Part shown: one piece after another, positions 10,347 to 19,415 of the stretch
Layout of the letters: each line of letters opens with the position of its first letter
Numbering within the stretch: the stretch's first letter is position 1
DNA from: Hondaea fermentalgiana
Lineage: Eukaryota > Sar > Bigyra > Thraustochytrida > Thraustochytriidae
Length of the DNA: 38,537 nt
Assembly: GCA_014084085.1 (NCBI GenBank)
Contig: NPFB01000101.1
Location: 8,438 to 46,974, forward strand
Direction of reading: 5' to 3'
Notes under the pieces: generated by a model
Database searches by the model: none
The model's input: the letters and a program-made list of their open reading frames with translations, nothing else
Told to the model about the DNA's origin: nothing
Position numbers and translations under genes: made by a program

Positions 10347-12416
10347 ATGGCCGACACGCTCGCCGACAACCAGCACACGCGGACAGCAGTAGCAGCGCCA
10401 GCCACGCCTGTTGCACCAGTTGACGACGACAGGGACCTTCCCGACCTCGACGCCCTCTTTGACCCAGAAAATGCCTTTCTCACTGACACTGATGGCATCA
10501 GCGTCATGAAAGACGACGTGATGATGCTCGACGCCATGGTCGAAATGACAGACGAGTTCCTCGAGGGTGTAGAGACCCCGCTCACCACAATGGCCGTCTT
10601 CAACGAAGATTCACTCGAACCCAGCAAGCCCAGCGAACTTCGTGCTCCCCGTGTCTCAGGTCTTGAAGACGACGACACCGCACACGTTGACATCGTGCGA
10701 AACGGAAAACCAACACCCTTTGGCTCAATGTCGGACCTCAGGTTAAAAACACGCAACCTCCGCGCCGCCTCACTTTCGCGAGACAGGGAAGAAGACGACC
10801 ATGACGAACACAAAAACATTCCCCTCAATGTAGACCCCGACGACAGCAACGACCAAGACGAGGATGCCGAGGTCATCACCTCCAAGGACTCGGCTCTTCG
10901 CATGATTGAATTCCTCCACGGCCAGCTGCGCGCAAAGCAAAACGAAATCGAGGAACTCAAGCGCTCCGCCCCCGCGCCGCAGCCCTTTGAGTCCTCAACC
11001 CCACGCCAGTTGCGCAAGAACCTCAACGATGACTTTGAACGCATCGTAGAGGAAGCCGTTGCTGCCGTAGAAGAGACCTCGGATGAAGAATGGACCCGGA
11101 CGCCGCAGGCGCTCAAGACTCGCGCATTTTCGCACCAGAGTCTCGATCTTCACCTTGATGAACACGACATGGACGACGTGGTTGGCCCGGTGGCCTCTTC
11201 GGATATTCTCAGCCCGGTCGCTCTTGCATCGCCTTCCCCGTCAGCCACTGTTACACGACGGAGAAAACGCAAGCTTCAGACGACTGCCACCACGAGCGTG
11301 AGAAAGCCGCTCAGCGCCAACGCCACATCCGATTCGCTGTCCTCGGTACTGACTGCACCTGCCTCGCGATCTGGCGCCGCAACATCCACCCCGATTCCCT
11401 CCGTATCCACCGCGGCTCTTCCCAGTGTTTCCTCTTCTTCCACTTCAGCTTCTGGTCCTCGGCAATCGACTTCTTCTTCTGCTGCTGCATCGGGACAACA
11501 GCGACCGCAGTCACTGTCGCAGCAACCTTTGAAAAAGAAGGCGCGCAAAAATTCGACCATCTCGACCCTCTCCTCTTCTTCCTCGTCTTCCTCATTATCC
11601 CCTTCATCTGCTCTTCATCGCGTCTATAGCTCGGCGGCTTCCTCACTTGGCGGCGCCGATGACGACGACGAGAGCGACGCTGGTGGCCGGAAAAAGACGG
11701 CGCGCCGCTGGACTCCCGAACAAGATGAGGAGCTCCGCCGTGCCGTCGACAAGCACAATGGCCAAAACTGGAAGGCCATTGCAAATCTCGTCCACGGTCG
11801 CGATCATGTCCAGTGTCTGCAGCGCTGGAAAAAGGTTCTCCAGCCCGGTCTTGTCAAGGGCATGTGGCGCAAGGAGGAGGACGATCTCTTGCTTGAGCTC
11901 ATGAGCACGAGCAAGCCCAAGAACTGGGCCGACGTCGCACAAAAGATCCCTGGTCGCACAGCGAAGCAATGCCGCGAGCGCTGGAGTCTCAACCTTGACC
12001 CCTGCATCAATCGCGGAGCTTGGACTCAAGCCGAGGACGAGCTTCTCCTCAAGCTGCATACCAAGCTCGGAAACCGCTGGGCCGAGATCAAGCGTCACCT
12101 CAAGGGCCGCACCGAGAACGGTGTCAAGACGCGCTTCAAGAGTATCGAACGCGCTCGTGCCAAAGATCAAGAGGTCGTGTGGACCCCCGAGCTCGAGAAG
12201 CAGCTGCACGATATTTCTGTCCGTTTCGATTGCAAAATCGACGAGGTCGCCAAGCATCTCCCGCGCTCTTTGCGTGGCATTTCCTCCCAGGCCATGCGGG
12301 ATCACTGCAAGATCCTTCGCGAGGCCGAGGCCAGGAGGGCCAAAACTGTCGCTGCAAACTTGGCATCGGCCATGGCCAGGTTCCCTTCCGACAACCCACT
12401 CCTCAAGCGCTGGTAA
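10347..12416 (+). CDS. 3R-Myb transcription factor with a degenerate fourth repeat
   Basis: A 689-residue nuclear DNA-binding protein. Three tandem Myb repeats are clear. Repeat 1 has Trp455, Trp475 and Trp494; repeat 2 has Trp507, Trp527 and Trp546; repeat 3 has Trp559, Trp578 and Phe597 in place of the last Trp. The recognition helices (GRTAKQCRERW, GRTENGVKTRF) match the animal c-Myb and plant 3R-Myb type, known to regulate cell-cycle genes. After repeat 3, from Trp612, a weaker SANT-like segment follows (WTPELEKQL...SSQAMRDHCK). The N-terminal 450 residues are acidic and Ser-rich with long Ser runs, probably disordered activation or regulatory sequence. The chosen ATG has A at -3 and G at +4; the frame stays open for 50 more codons upstream, so an earlier start is possible. 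Its 3' end lies 220 bases from that of the convergent GAA1 gene. Confidence 0.9.
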   Translation: MADTLADNQHTRTAVAAPATPVAPVDDDRDLPDLDALFDPENAFLTDTDGISVMKDDVMMLDAMVEMTDEFLEGVETPLTTMAVFNEDSLEPSKPSELRAPRVSGLEDDDTAHVDIVRNGKPTPFGSMSDLRLKTRNLRAASLSRDREEDDHDEHKNIPLNVDPDDSNDQDEDAEVITSKDSALRMIEFLHGQLRAKQNEIEELKRSAPAPQPFESSTPRQLRKNLNDDFERIVEEAVAAVEETSDEEWTRTPQALKTRAFSHQSLDLHLDEHDMDDVVGPVASSDILSPVALASPSPSATVTRRRKRKLQTTATTSVRKPLSANATSDSLSSVLTAPASRSGAATSTPIPSVSTAALPSVSSSSTSASGPRQSTSSSAAASGQQRPQSLSQQPLKKKARKNSTISTLSSSSSSSSLSPSSALHRVYSSAASSLGGADDDDESDAGGRKKTARRWTPEQDEELRRAVDKHNGQNWKAIANLVHGRDHVQCLQRWKKVLQPGLVKGMWRKEEDDLLLELMSTSKPKNWADVAQKIPGRTAKQCRERWSLNLDPCINRGAWTQAEDELLLKLHTKLGNRWAEIKRHLKGRTENGVKTRFKSIERARAKDQEVVWTPELEKQLHDISVRFDCKIDEVAKHLPRSLRGISSQAMRDHCKILREAEARRAKTVAANLASAMARFPSDNPLLKRW

Positions 12417-12636
12417 AAGCTGTAAAACCAGCGCTGTGGAACTGCTCGACGAGCACACAAGTCGTCATCTCCCAATCATTCTCTTCTTTTTTTTGTTCCC
12501 TGTTTTGTTGACTACGCGGTCTCGTGACTTATGACTAGATGAAATTGATATATTGATCATGCAAAATTCTCTTTTGCCCCTCATTTCCTTTATATTTCCT
12601 GTTCTCGCTTGCTCCCTCAAGTATTTATCTTGTCAG

Positions 12637-14883
12637 TCACTCTGCGCGGCCTAGAACGCCTGTGAGAATGGCCAGGGAGACGAGATGTGCTGGCATGTGC
12701 ACCAAGAGCAAAAGCGGAACGTGCATCACGCCGTACTGCGCGTATGCGGAAGCAAGCGCCTCGAGGTTTTCGGCAAACGAAGACATGGTACTACTCTCGC
12801 GGGAGAATCCCCACGCTTCTCGGTCCACCACGAGGCCAGGGAGCGCATAAGCTGCGAGCGCAGGCGAGACAAAAATCCACCACGTGAAGAAACAGAGTCC
12901 GCTGAAAAGACTACGGGCGGGTCGAACATGCGCATAAAATAGGGATGTCCAGCATGCAGATATCAGCGCAAGTGGATAGTTCACCATGCCCACCATTGCG
13001 TGCGCTACAACCAACGCCAACGCCAGCGCAGCCTTGACCGACTTCCACAACACACCCGGACATCCTGCTTCGACGCGACGCCGAATGACCAGCAAGAACA
13101 GAAAGGAAACGGGCCCAGTCAAGAACACATGATGCAGCCCTCGTAGACCAATCGCATCGTTGCTCAGAAGGAAGCCGCCAAAGCATCCCGCTGTGAGCAA
13201 GACCGCGCACGCGCCTACGATTGCAGACACTGGGTCAAATCCTTGCAGAGCAGACTCTGAGGAATGTCCAGGTTCTCGGCCTTGGGGCCCAACAATTGAT
13301 CGCAAAAAGTAGAGAAGAAGCGGCGCGAGAACAAGCACAAGCGAGCCAGAGTACTCGCCAATGCTCACAAAGAGACCCACATCAGGGAGCACATAGAGAA
13401 AGTAGGACTGGTGAAATTTTTCCTCCAAGTTGCTCAGGCTTCGTATCGTGTGCTCGGCCGTTTGACGCATTACTCTACATGCGTCCTCCGGTGCGGCCCA
13501 CCTTCGAGACGGATCTTTCGTATAAACGGTGGAGAGCGTCAGCGCATGAATGTCGAACGGCAAAAGCTCGGCATGCAGACCTGTCGGCCCAAACGCTACA
13601 CTTTGCATGAATCGCTCGAGTTTGCCCATGCGACTTGTGTATTGATTCAAGGCAAAGGCATCCACGGCGCCCGGGGCCAAAGCCTGGACTTGACTTCCAA
13701 GGGTGCGCACGAAGTCTTTCAAGACGTTGTCCCAATACGCTGTAGATCGGCTTGTAAAGTGCATTACCTCGGTGGCTTTGCTACCCCCATGAGCGCGAAG
13801 CAGGTGAACGACAACATTCACAAGATCCAGGTTTGGAAGAAGTCCGTTCGCTCCAGGAACGCGCACATCAATGGATTCTGCGAAATACCCCGAGGGCGCG
13901 CGGTCGGCATCCAAGACGAGTCCGCCAACAAGAATACCAGCATGTGCCACTTGCACTTGCGACTTGCTGTCGTGGATGCCTTGATGATACGCGGCCGTCC
14001 AGGCTCGCACAGCCTTGCGATCTCGTGCAAAGAGAAAGACTACATTTTTGCTGAGCCACTCGGCCTCTACTAGTGCCTGCGCCAGTCCCAGCACAATGCC
14101 TACGCTCGTGCAGCCCTGAGTTCCCGCTTCTGCATCAACCTTTTGCGATAGATGGCCTTGGGCCACGATAATGATGGCGTCCCGCCGATCAGCGCCCGTG
14201 TGAGGACGCAACACGGCTGAAACGTGCGAATTGCCCTCGACATGCACGTCTTCGAGTCCAAGGCTCTCCAAACTTTGAGCCAGAATCTCAGTGCGGCCTC
14301 GATCGCCCGCTTTCAGCGCCGCAGCAAAGACCTCGTCTTCAAGCTCTCGCATCGTGCGAGTCGAGACTGCGGAAGATGAAATATCTCCTAGTCCAGGACT
14401 CAGCGCATTTTCCGAAAAGTAGGTGCCGCGACATTTAAGCTCACCGGTTGTGATGCACACGAGCGGAAAGAGGCCGACCCAAATGAGACCAGCGAGAAAA
14501 AGAACAACGCCGAGCGGCCCCGCGCGTTGGAGAACTGCGTTTGCTATGCGATGTTGCAAGGGAGGCCGCTCGACCTTTTCTGGTGCTGGCATCTTCTTCG
14601 ATGCATCTTCGCTTCCCTCGCTAGTCGTGCTCGTGCTGGTGCTCGCGTCATGGTCTTTGTCGTCACCTGTGCTTGCGTCGCTTGCCTCCTCCGCCTTGGT
14701 GCCTCGTCGTCGCAGACCCTCGGACTCTGTCATGGCGGCGAAGGTCTTGTTCGATGAGCTGGACGCCGCGGCCTCACGCCCACGCACCAAGACCAAGTTT
14801 TCTTTTGCGCTGTGCCGCGTCCTCTCCCTTGCTGCGCCCGTGGCAAGGGCACGAGGGACACGACACAACTCTTGGCTGGACAT
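12637..14883 (-). CDS. GAA1: GPI transamidase subunit GAA1
   Basis: GAA1 (GPAA1 in animals) belongs to the endoplasmic-reticulum complex that removes a C-terminal peptide from proproteins and attaches a GPI anchor; it helps bring in the lipid. The 748-residue frame has the family plan: a cytosolic N-terminus, a transmembrane helix near residues 124-144, and the typical lumenal start YFSENALSPG at 155-164. A large lumenal M28-peptidase-like domain follows (with VVAQGHLSQK and VVFLFARDRK segments), then several hydrophobic helices from about residue 505 to the end. Residues 51-110 are a Ser/Thr/Asp-rich cytosolic insert. The first ATG (14883) has a weak context; the in-frame ATG at 14733 sits in GCCGCCATG and may be the real start, removing 50 residues. 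The gene is convergent with the Myb gene. Identification is strong on topology and motif. Confidence 0.88.
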   Translation of the reverse strand: MSSQELCRVPRALATGAARERTRHSAKENLVLVRGREAAASSSSNKTFAAMTESEGLRRRGTKAEEASDASTGDDKDHDASTSTSTTSEGSEDASKKMPAPEKVERPPLQHRIANAVLQRAGPLGVVLFLAGLIWVGLFPLVCITTGELKCRGTYFSENALSPGLGDISSSAVSTRTMRELEDEVFAAALKAGDRGRTEILAQSLESLGLEDVHVEGNSHVSAVLRPHTGADRRDAIIIVAQGHLSQKVDAEAGTQGCTSVGIVLGLAQALVEAEWLSKNVVFLFARDRKAVRAWTAAYHQGIHDSKSQVQVAHAGILVGGLVLDADRAPSGYFAESIDVRVPGANGLLPNLDLVNVVVHLLRAHGGSKATEVMHFTSRSTAYWDNVLKDFVRTLGSQVQALAPGAVDAFALNQYTSRMGKLERFMQSVAFGPTGLHAELLPFDIHALTLSTVYTKDPSRRWAAPEDACRVMRQTAEHTIRSLSNLEEKFHQSYFLYVLPDVGLFVSIGEYSGSLVLVLAPLLLYFLRSIVGPQGREPGHSSESALQGFDPVSAIVGACAVLLTAGCFGGFLLSNDAIGLRGLHHVFLTGPVSFLFLLVIRRRVEAGCPGVLWKSVKAALALALVVAHAMVGMVNYPLALISACWTSLFYAHVRPARSLFSGLCFFTWWIFVSPALAAYALPGLVVDREAWGFSRESSTMSSFAENLEALASAYAQYGVMHVPLLLLVHMPAHLVSLAILTGVLGRAE

Positions 14884-15224
14884 TGACCTTTCAATGTTGT
14901 TATTTTGCGATTTGATTTGATCAAGGTTTGATCTTTCTTTATTTTTGGTGCAATGCCATCATGCTTTGGGTCTCTTTTGCCTTCTTCGTGGGCGATCATT
15001 CCATGCGACAGAGAGAGGGATGAGAGGGGAAAAAGGAATAGGAGAAGAGAGAGATACGTCAAGACAGACATGAACAAAAAACCAAACACAAAAGGGAGCG
15101 AACGACCTTAATTTTTTGCGTATTGCTTTTCATATTCAATAGTACTGGGAGCAAAAACGACCGTCGCGAAGACGAAAGAAATTGCCAAATTCGTGGCCAG
15201 GAGAAAAGAGGCCTGGTCACTTTC
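14884..15224. other. Intergenic region between two minus-strand genes
   Basis: This 341-base AT-richer stretch is downstream of the BRCT gene and upstream of GAA1. TTTATT at 14938-14943 reads AATAAA on the minus strand, a candidate poly(A) signal for the BRCT gene only about 55 bases before the GAA1 ATG. The GAA1 promoter must overlap this 3' region. No other feature is seen. Confidence 0.5.
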
Positions 15225-16127
15225 TTAGTGATGCTTTTCGCACCATTCGCAAGATGGCTTGCCCTCGTCATGGCAAGAACAGCAGCAGCCAAGATCAACC
15301 TCGAGAACGGGAGCGATGGCCGTCGTTTCGGCGCTGTCACTCCCATCCTCGATAACCTCAAAGTCATCGGCCTTGCTCTTTTTGGACTTTTTGCTCTTCT
15401 TGTCCTTTTTACTCTTCTTGCTCTTCTTGTCTTTTTTGGTGTCCGTGTTATCACTGGCGGAGGTTGGCTCTGCCTCTGGGACTTCACGTAAATAGGGGTC
15501 AACCGCAACGCAAGCTTTGGCTTCTGCACAAGCAGTCAGAAATGCCTCACTGACGACAGGGACATTGAATTTGACAGCCTTGCGCACCTTTTGCGACCGC
15601 CGACGGACTGCACGCTCCGAGGCAACAAGTGCAAAGACACGCTTGTGAAGAATTCCACTCATCTTGCCGCCAGCATCCTCGATTAGAGTACGAAGCTCGT
15701 CAAAACCGAGAGCCTTGGCATCGTCGCCCTCGGTGCCCTGTGCGTTGTCTGCGGGGCCATCCTCGTTGTCATCATCGCCGTCTTCCTTGTTGCTCCGCAC
15801 CGAGATGCCAAACACCTTTCCTCGAAAGTATTTGCGCTTCTTCTCGAGCGGAGGCGGGGCCTCCTTTTTGATTTTCTTCGCCGGATCATCGGCCTTCTCG
15901 CCGCGCTCGATTCTGCGCCGCCTCTTTCGCTCTCTGCGGGATTCTTTCACCTCATCTGCGCCCTCGGCGTCTCCAGAGCCACCCGTGGACCCGGACGTCT
16001 TGGTCTTGTCCTGCCGCTCGTTTCCATCTTCGTCCTCGTCGTCGGACCCAAACACGACGTGCTGCCGCTCGACCTTGGGCTTGCGCTTGCCGCCCTTGCG
16101 CTTCCGCTTCGCGTCCGTGCTCGACAT
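15225..16127 (-). CDS. BRCT-domain protein with Lys/Ser repeats and C-terminal Cys cluster
   Basis: A 300-residue, highly charged protein, probably nuclear. Residues 1-98 are basic with acidic patches (GSDDEDEDG) and several nuclear-signal-like runs (KESRRERKRRRR). Residues 99-213 form one BRCT-like domain: first strand KRKYFRGKVFGISV, an acidic insert of about 25 residues, the GG helix end FDELRTLIEDAGGKM, FALVAS, and final helix VVSEAFLTACAEAK. The usual conserved Trp of that last helix is Phe here. BRCT domains bind phosphoproteins or DNA ends in repair and checkpoint proteins. Residues 231-252 repeat KKDKKSKKSKK. The last 20 residues carry CCCSC, SCEWC and a final HH, which could bind zinc. 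The ATG at 16127 is the first with a good context; the frame is open 34 codons further. I cannot assign it to a named BRCT family. Confidence 0.75.
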   Translation of the reverse strand: MSSTDAKRKRKGGKRKPKVERQHVVFGSDDEDEDGNERQDKTKTSGSTGGSGDAEGADEVKESRRERKRRRRIERGEKADDPAKKIKKEAPPPLEKKRKYFRGKVFGISVRSNKEDGDDDNEDGPADNAQGTEGDDAKALGFDELRTLIEDAGGKMSGILHKRVFALVASERAVRRRSQKVRKAVKFNVPVVSEAFLTACAEAKACVAVDPYLREVPEAEPTSASDNTDTKKDKKSKKSKKDKKSKKSKKSKADDFEVIEDGSDSAETTAIAPVLEVDLGCCCSCHDEGKPSCEWCEKHH

Positions 16128-16782
16128 CTTTCTCCCGCGCCCGCGCGCTCGCGTCTTGGCTCTTTGCTCTTCTGGGCTTGGCGAGAGCAGCCACCAGTGA
16201 GTGCTAGGTATAGCCAGCCTATGGTACACCCAGCTCCGCCTAACAACACAGTCCCAACCCGTCTCGACGCCCTGCCGACGCCACGCGACGCGGGCGTGCT
16301 CGAAAAGCAGACGCCCTCGCGCATTCCTGTCGAGCGGTGGCGGAAGCCCGCCCTGCCGTCGCAGACGGGTCTCTCGCTCGAGCTTGCCGAGCTGGCTGGC
16401 TGGCTGGGGCCCGTCGCGGGGACTTGGTCTCGCTGTGCTTGGCTGCTACTACTTTCTTGCAGTGCGTGAGCACAGCGGCGCGGAAGCAAAGCAGAAAAGT
16501 TACGCTGCCCGGGCGCGGCTGGGCGCTCGACTGGATCACGCACTCGCAGATCGACTTCGCCCGCGAGCAAAGCGAGGCCCGCGGAGGGCGGCCGCTGTCG
16601 AGCGCACGAGCAAGCAGAGCGCGAATAGCTGAGGCACGAGCGGGTGAGCGAGTAGAAAGCTACGACTTGGTGATCGCGTTTGGCGTGCCGAGGCAGTTGA
16701 CCTCAGTCCTCGCTCGCTCGCTCGCTTGCTTGCTTACTCGCGCACTCACTCACTCACTCACTCACTCGCCAACCCACTCAGC
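16128..16782. promoter_or_regulatory. Shared divergent promoter region
   Basis: These 655 bases separate the BRCT gene (-) from the cysteine protease gene (+), so both promoters should lie here. The right end holds CGCT and TTGC tracts followed by six CACT units (16743-16766), ending 16 bases before the protease ATG. I see no TATA box. The CACT tract would fall inside the short protease leader. Confidence 0.5.
16743..16766. repeat. (CACT)6 tract in the protease leader
   Basis: Six perfect CACT units just before the ATG at 16783, preceded by CGCT/TTGC tracts from about 16711. Length changes here could alter translation without changing the protein. Confidence 0.9.
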
Positions 16783-18078
16783 ATGACGGCGCGCAGAGCG
16801 GCAATCGTGCTGGCGTTTGTCGCAGCCTTGGTGACGCTGGCCGCGCTCGCGAAAGAGGAGTGGTCATTGAAATGGCACGGCGATGTGTCTCCCAAGCAGG
16901 ATGACAACGACGTGGAAAACATGCATCATCGCTGGAAGCACTTTAAAGAAACCTTTGGCAAGCGCTTTGCGAACGCTTCGCATGAGGCGTACCATCGCGC
17001 TGTGTTCCTGGAGAATCTCGTATACATTTCGAAACGAAACAACGAGCAATCATCCTTTACTCTCGGCGTGAACCATTATGCTGACCTCACATGGGAGAGC
17101 TTTCGAACAAGACTCGCGACCGCACCTGGACGCGGGAGCTGGACGGCCTCGCGTGAGCGTAGACCACACCAGTTTTCCAAAGACGAGATTGCCGACTTGC
17201 CTGCGTCCGTGGACTGGCGCTCCAAGAATGCCGTAACCGAGGTCAAGAATCAAGGCCAGTGCGGATCGTGCTGGTCGTTCGCTACGATTGCCAGCGTCGA
17301 GGGCGCGTACGCAATTGCTACTGGAGCGCTGCGCAGCCTCTCTGAGCAGCAGCTCGTGGACTGCGCAGTACAAAATCACGGTTGCGGGGGTGGCAACATT
17401 GATTTGGCGCTCTCGTATATTGAGCGCAACGGTGGGCTCGATTCCGAAGACGACTACCCTTATTCCGGGGTTCAGGGCACGTGCGACCGTCCGCGCAACA
17501 ATCGGGTCGTCGCTCGGATCAGCGACTTCCGCGATGTCGAGCCTCGAAACGAGGCGCAAATGCTTGCGGCGGTTGCAAAGGGTCCCGTTGCCGTGGCCAT
17601 CGAGGCAGATCAGCGCGACTTTCAGTTTTATCAGAGCGGCGTCTTTGATGGTGTTTGTGGCGACAAGCTTGACCATGGTGTCACCGTCGTCGGGTACACT
17701 CCGGATGCATGGATTGTGCGCAACAGTTGGGGTGCTTCATGGGGAGACAAGGGCTACATTTATCTCAAACGCTTTCCAACGTCCAAGGAGCACCCCGCGG
17801 GCCAGTGCGGCGTGCTCTCTATTCCAAGCTACCCATTGATTGGAGACAGAAAGCCCGTCCCTGTCCCCGAGCCAACTCCCTCGCCGCCACCAGGGCTCAA
17901 GTGCGAGTGTGAGATGTCCTGTGAGAGGATGTGCAACCAATTTGGTATGAAGTGCTGCAGTGGCAAGGGCGGCAACTGCAATTGCCAACCACCACGCGAC
18001 ACGTGCTGCGATGATCAAGACGAGTACGAGGACGAAAATGCCCATGTTAGTAACAACGTTGCGCTCGCGTGGTGGTAA
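16783..18078 (+). CDS. Secreted papain-family (C1A) cysteine protease
   Basis: A 431-residue cathepsin L-like zymogen that should hydrolyse proteins in lysosome-like vacuoles or outside the cell. Residues 1-23 form a signal peptide. Residues about 50-110 are an I29 inhibitory propeptide. The mature enzyme starts near residue 139 ([13 protein letters not shown]). The catalytic set is complete: Gln157, Cys163 in QCGSCWSF, His298 in [10 protein letters not shown], Asn314 in [12 protein letters not shown]. Conserved GCGGGN and YPY segments are present. After a Pro-rich hinge (360-370) comes an extra Cys-rich tail (374-409) with CEC, CNQ, CC and CNC patterns. It recalls the granulin-type extensions of some plant papain-like proteases but is shorter and not a clear granulin. 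The final 22 residues are acidic then hydrophobic. The ATG at 16783 is chosen because the signal peptide follows it at once; an in-frame upstream ATG would add only repeat-encoded residues. Confidence 0.93.
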   Translation: MTARRAAIVLAFVAALVTLAALAKEEWSLKWHGDVSPKQDDNDVENMHHRWKHFKETFGKRFANASHEAYHRAVFLENLVYISKRNNEQSSFTLGVNHYADLTWESFRTRLATAPGRGSWTASRERRPHQFSKDEIADLPASVDWRSKNAVTEVKNQGQCGSCWSFATIASVEGAYAIATGALRSLSEQQLVDCAVQNHGCGGGNIDLALSYIERNGGLDSEDDYPYSGVQGTCDRPRNNRVVARISDFRDVEPRNEAQMLAAVAKGPVAVAIEADQRDFQFYQSGVFDGVCGDKLDHGVTVVGYTPDAWIVRNSWGASWGDKGYIYLKRFPTSKEHPAGQCGVLSIPSYPLIGDRKPVPVPEPTPSPPPGLKCECEMSCERMCNQFGMKCCSGKGGNCNCQPPRDTCCDDQDEYEDENAHVSNNVALAWW

Positions 18079-18485
18079 GTTTGAAAGACCGATTCATTTT
18101 GTTGACAATGCAAAAAATTAAAGATGACCTGTTCATTGGAAAGAGTGTCCTTTTCTATTTCTGATATATTGATGAACCACAAGCCCAACTTGGTGCGCGG
18201 TGCTGCGAAAAGTAAAAACCAAACAGAAAAACGAGAGAGTGGGAAAAAGAAAAATGTAGATTTATCGCTATAGATAGTGTCGAAAAAGTTCATTGCTTTT
18301 TTGGCGAACTGCAGTCAATCAAAGACTGATTACCCTGCCGCCCTCATTGTCCAAGAATAAGCACGCCGGCAGGCGTGTTTGACTTTGGGCTGAATAGAAC
18401 GGGACATTACGGTCGCTCGAAAGAGATGAATTTGTGTGTGCGCGTGAGAGTTAGAGAGCGTGTGCGTGCAATTGTACATTTGTGA
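18079..18485. other. 3' region between convergent genes
   Basis: A relatively AT-rich 407-base stretch between the stop codons of the protease (+) and the BAR-like protein (-). It should hold both terminator and poly(A) regions. AAAAATTAAAG lies about 35 bases past the protease stop. No gene is seen. Confidence 0.5.
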
Positions 18486-19415
18486 TTACGCCTTCATGAT
18501 GGTCTTCATGCGCTTGGAAAAGTCCTTCCAGTGCTTGGTAAAGGCCTTGACGTCGGACGAGTTGACGTCATGCTGGTTGAGCTCGTCGCGCAGTGATCGC
18601 AAAAGCTCGAACTCGGCGTCAAAAAGATCGGAAAGTTCCTTGGAGGTGATAATTTGGTATGCCTCGCGGTTAAAGGTCTCGACGGAGTGGTTGACCTTGT
18701 GCATGCCGAGCTCGTACTGTCCCTCTTCGCGGTGCATGCGGTCATCATGCTTGTCGCCAGCGTTGCTGCTCTTGCGGCGATCACGGTCCTTGGCGTCGCG
18801 GTGGAAGAGCGTGTCCTTGCGCATGTTCTTGATCTCCTTTGCGCGCGTGTTGAAATGCTTGAGCGAGGTGTACCCGCCAGCAGCAGCGACGACGCTGTCA
18901 ATGCGAGCGCTCGCGTCCTTGACCTCCTGGGTGAGGCTGTGGTCCCGGCGGTCAAAGTTCTTGGCCACCTCTTGGAGATGGGCGCACTTCTTCAAGGATG
19001 CGTTGCGGTCCTTGAGGGCAAACTTGACGCGCTTGTGCATGGTGAGGAACTTTTCCCAGAGCTCCTTATCCTGCTCGCTCGGCTCCGTGAAGGTCTTGTG
19101 AAAGTGCTTTTGCTTGAAGACCTTCATGCGCTGCATGGCGCCAGGGTGCTTGAGCTTCTTGTTGGAAATCTGCAGCTCATTGTCGTCCGCGGGCGTGTTG
19201 TGGTGCTCGTTGACGTCCGGCTTGGACTCGTTATGGGTCGTGGGTGAGGTGGAGTTGCTCGCGTGCGAGTCTTCCGTCACCGAGTCGCGGTACTTGGACT
19301 CCTCGGGCTGCTCTTGAATGCCGGTGTTGCTCTCGCCGGCGGCCATCTTCTTTTGGTGGTACTCATCCTGGCGCTCCTGCTCGTAAGCATTGTTGTTGCT
19401 CTGTTCGGCCAACAT
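18486..19415 (-). CDS. BAR-like coiled-coil protein
   Basis: A 309-residue protein without signal peptide or membrane segment. The first 85 residues are polar and low-complexity. From about residue 95 to the end it is predicted helical. The order of elements resembles a BAR domain: a helix with KFALKDRNASLKKCAHLQ, a charged helix after HSLTQEVKDASARID, and a last pair of helices (YELGMHKVNHSVETFNREA, ELSDLFDAEFELLRSLRDEL). BAR domains dimerise into curved bundles that bind and bend membranes, for example in endocytosis; here an EEGQYE-centred loop joins the halves. The family call rests on pattern only, so a plain coiled-coil protein is an alternative. The ATG at 19415 has A at -3. It is convergent with the protease gene. 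Confidence 0.6.
   Translation of the reverse strand: MLAEQSNNNAYEQERQDEYHQKKMAAGESNTGIQEQPEESKYRDSVTEDSHASNSTSPTTHNESKPDVNEHHNTPADDNELQISNKKLKHPGAMQRMKVFKQKHFHKTFTEPSEQDKELWEKFLTMHKRVKFALKDRNASLKKCAHLQEVAKNFDRRDHSLTQEVKDASARIDSVVAAAGGYTSLKHFNTRAKEIKNMRKDTLFHRDAKDRDRRKSSNAGDKHDDRMHREEGQYELGMHKVNHSVETFNREAYQIITSKELSDLFDAEFELLRSLRDELNQHDVNSSDVKAFTKHWKDFSKRMKTIMKA

Noticed and set aside
11643..12458. 271-codon minus-strand open frame across the Myb domain
   Set aside because: It is antisense to the strongly conserved Myb repeats and its Leu/Ala-rich product mirrors the codon use of the real gene.
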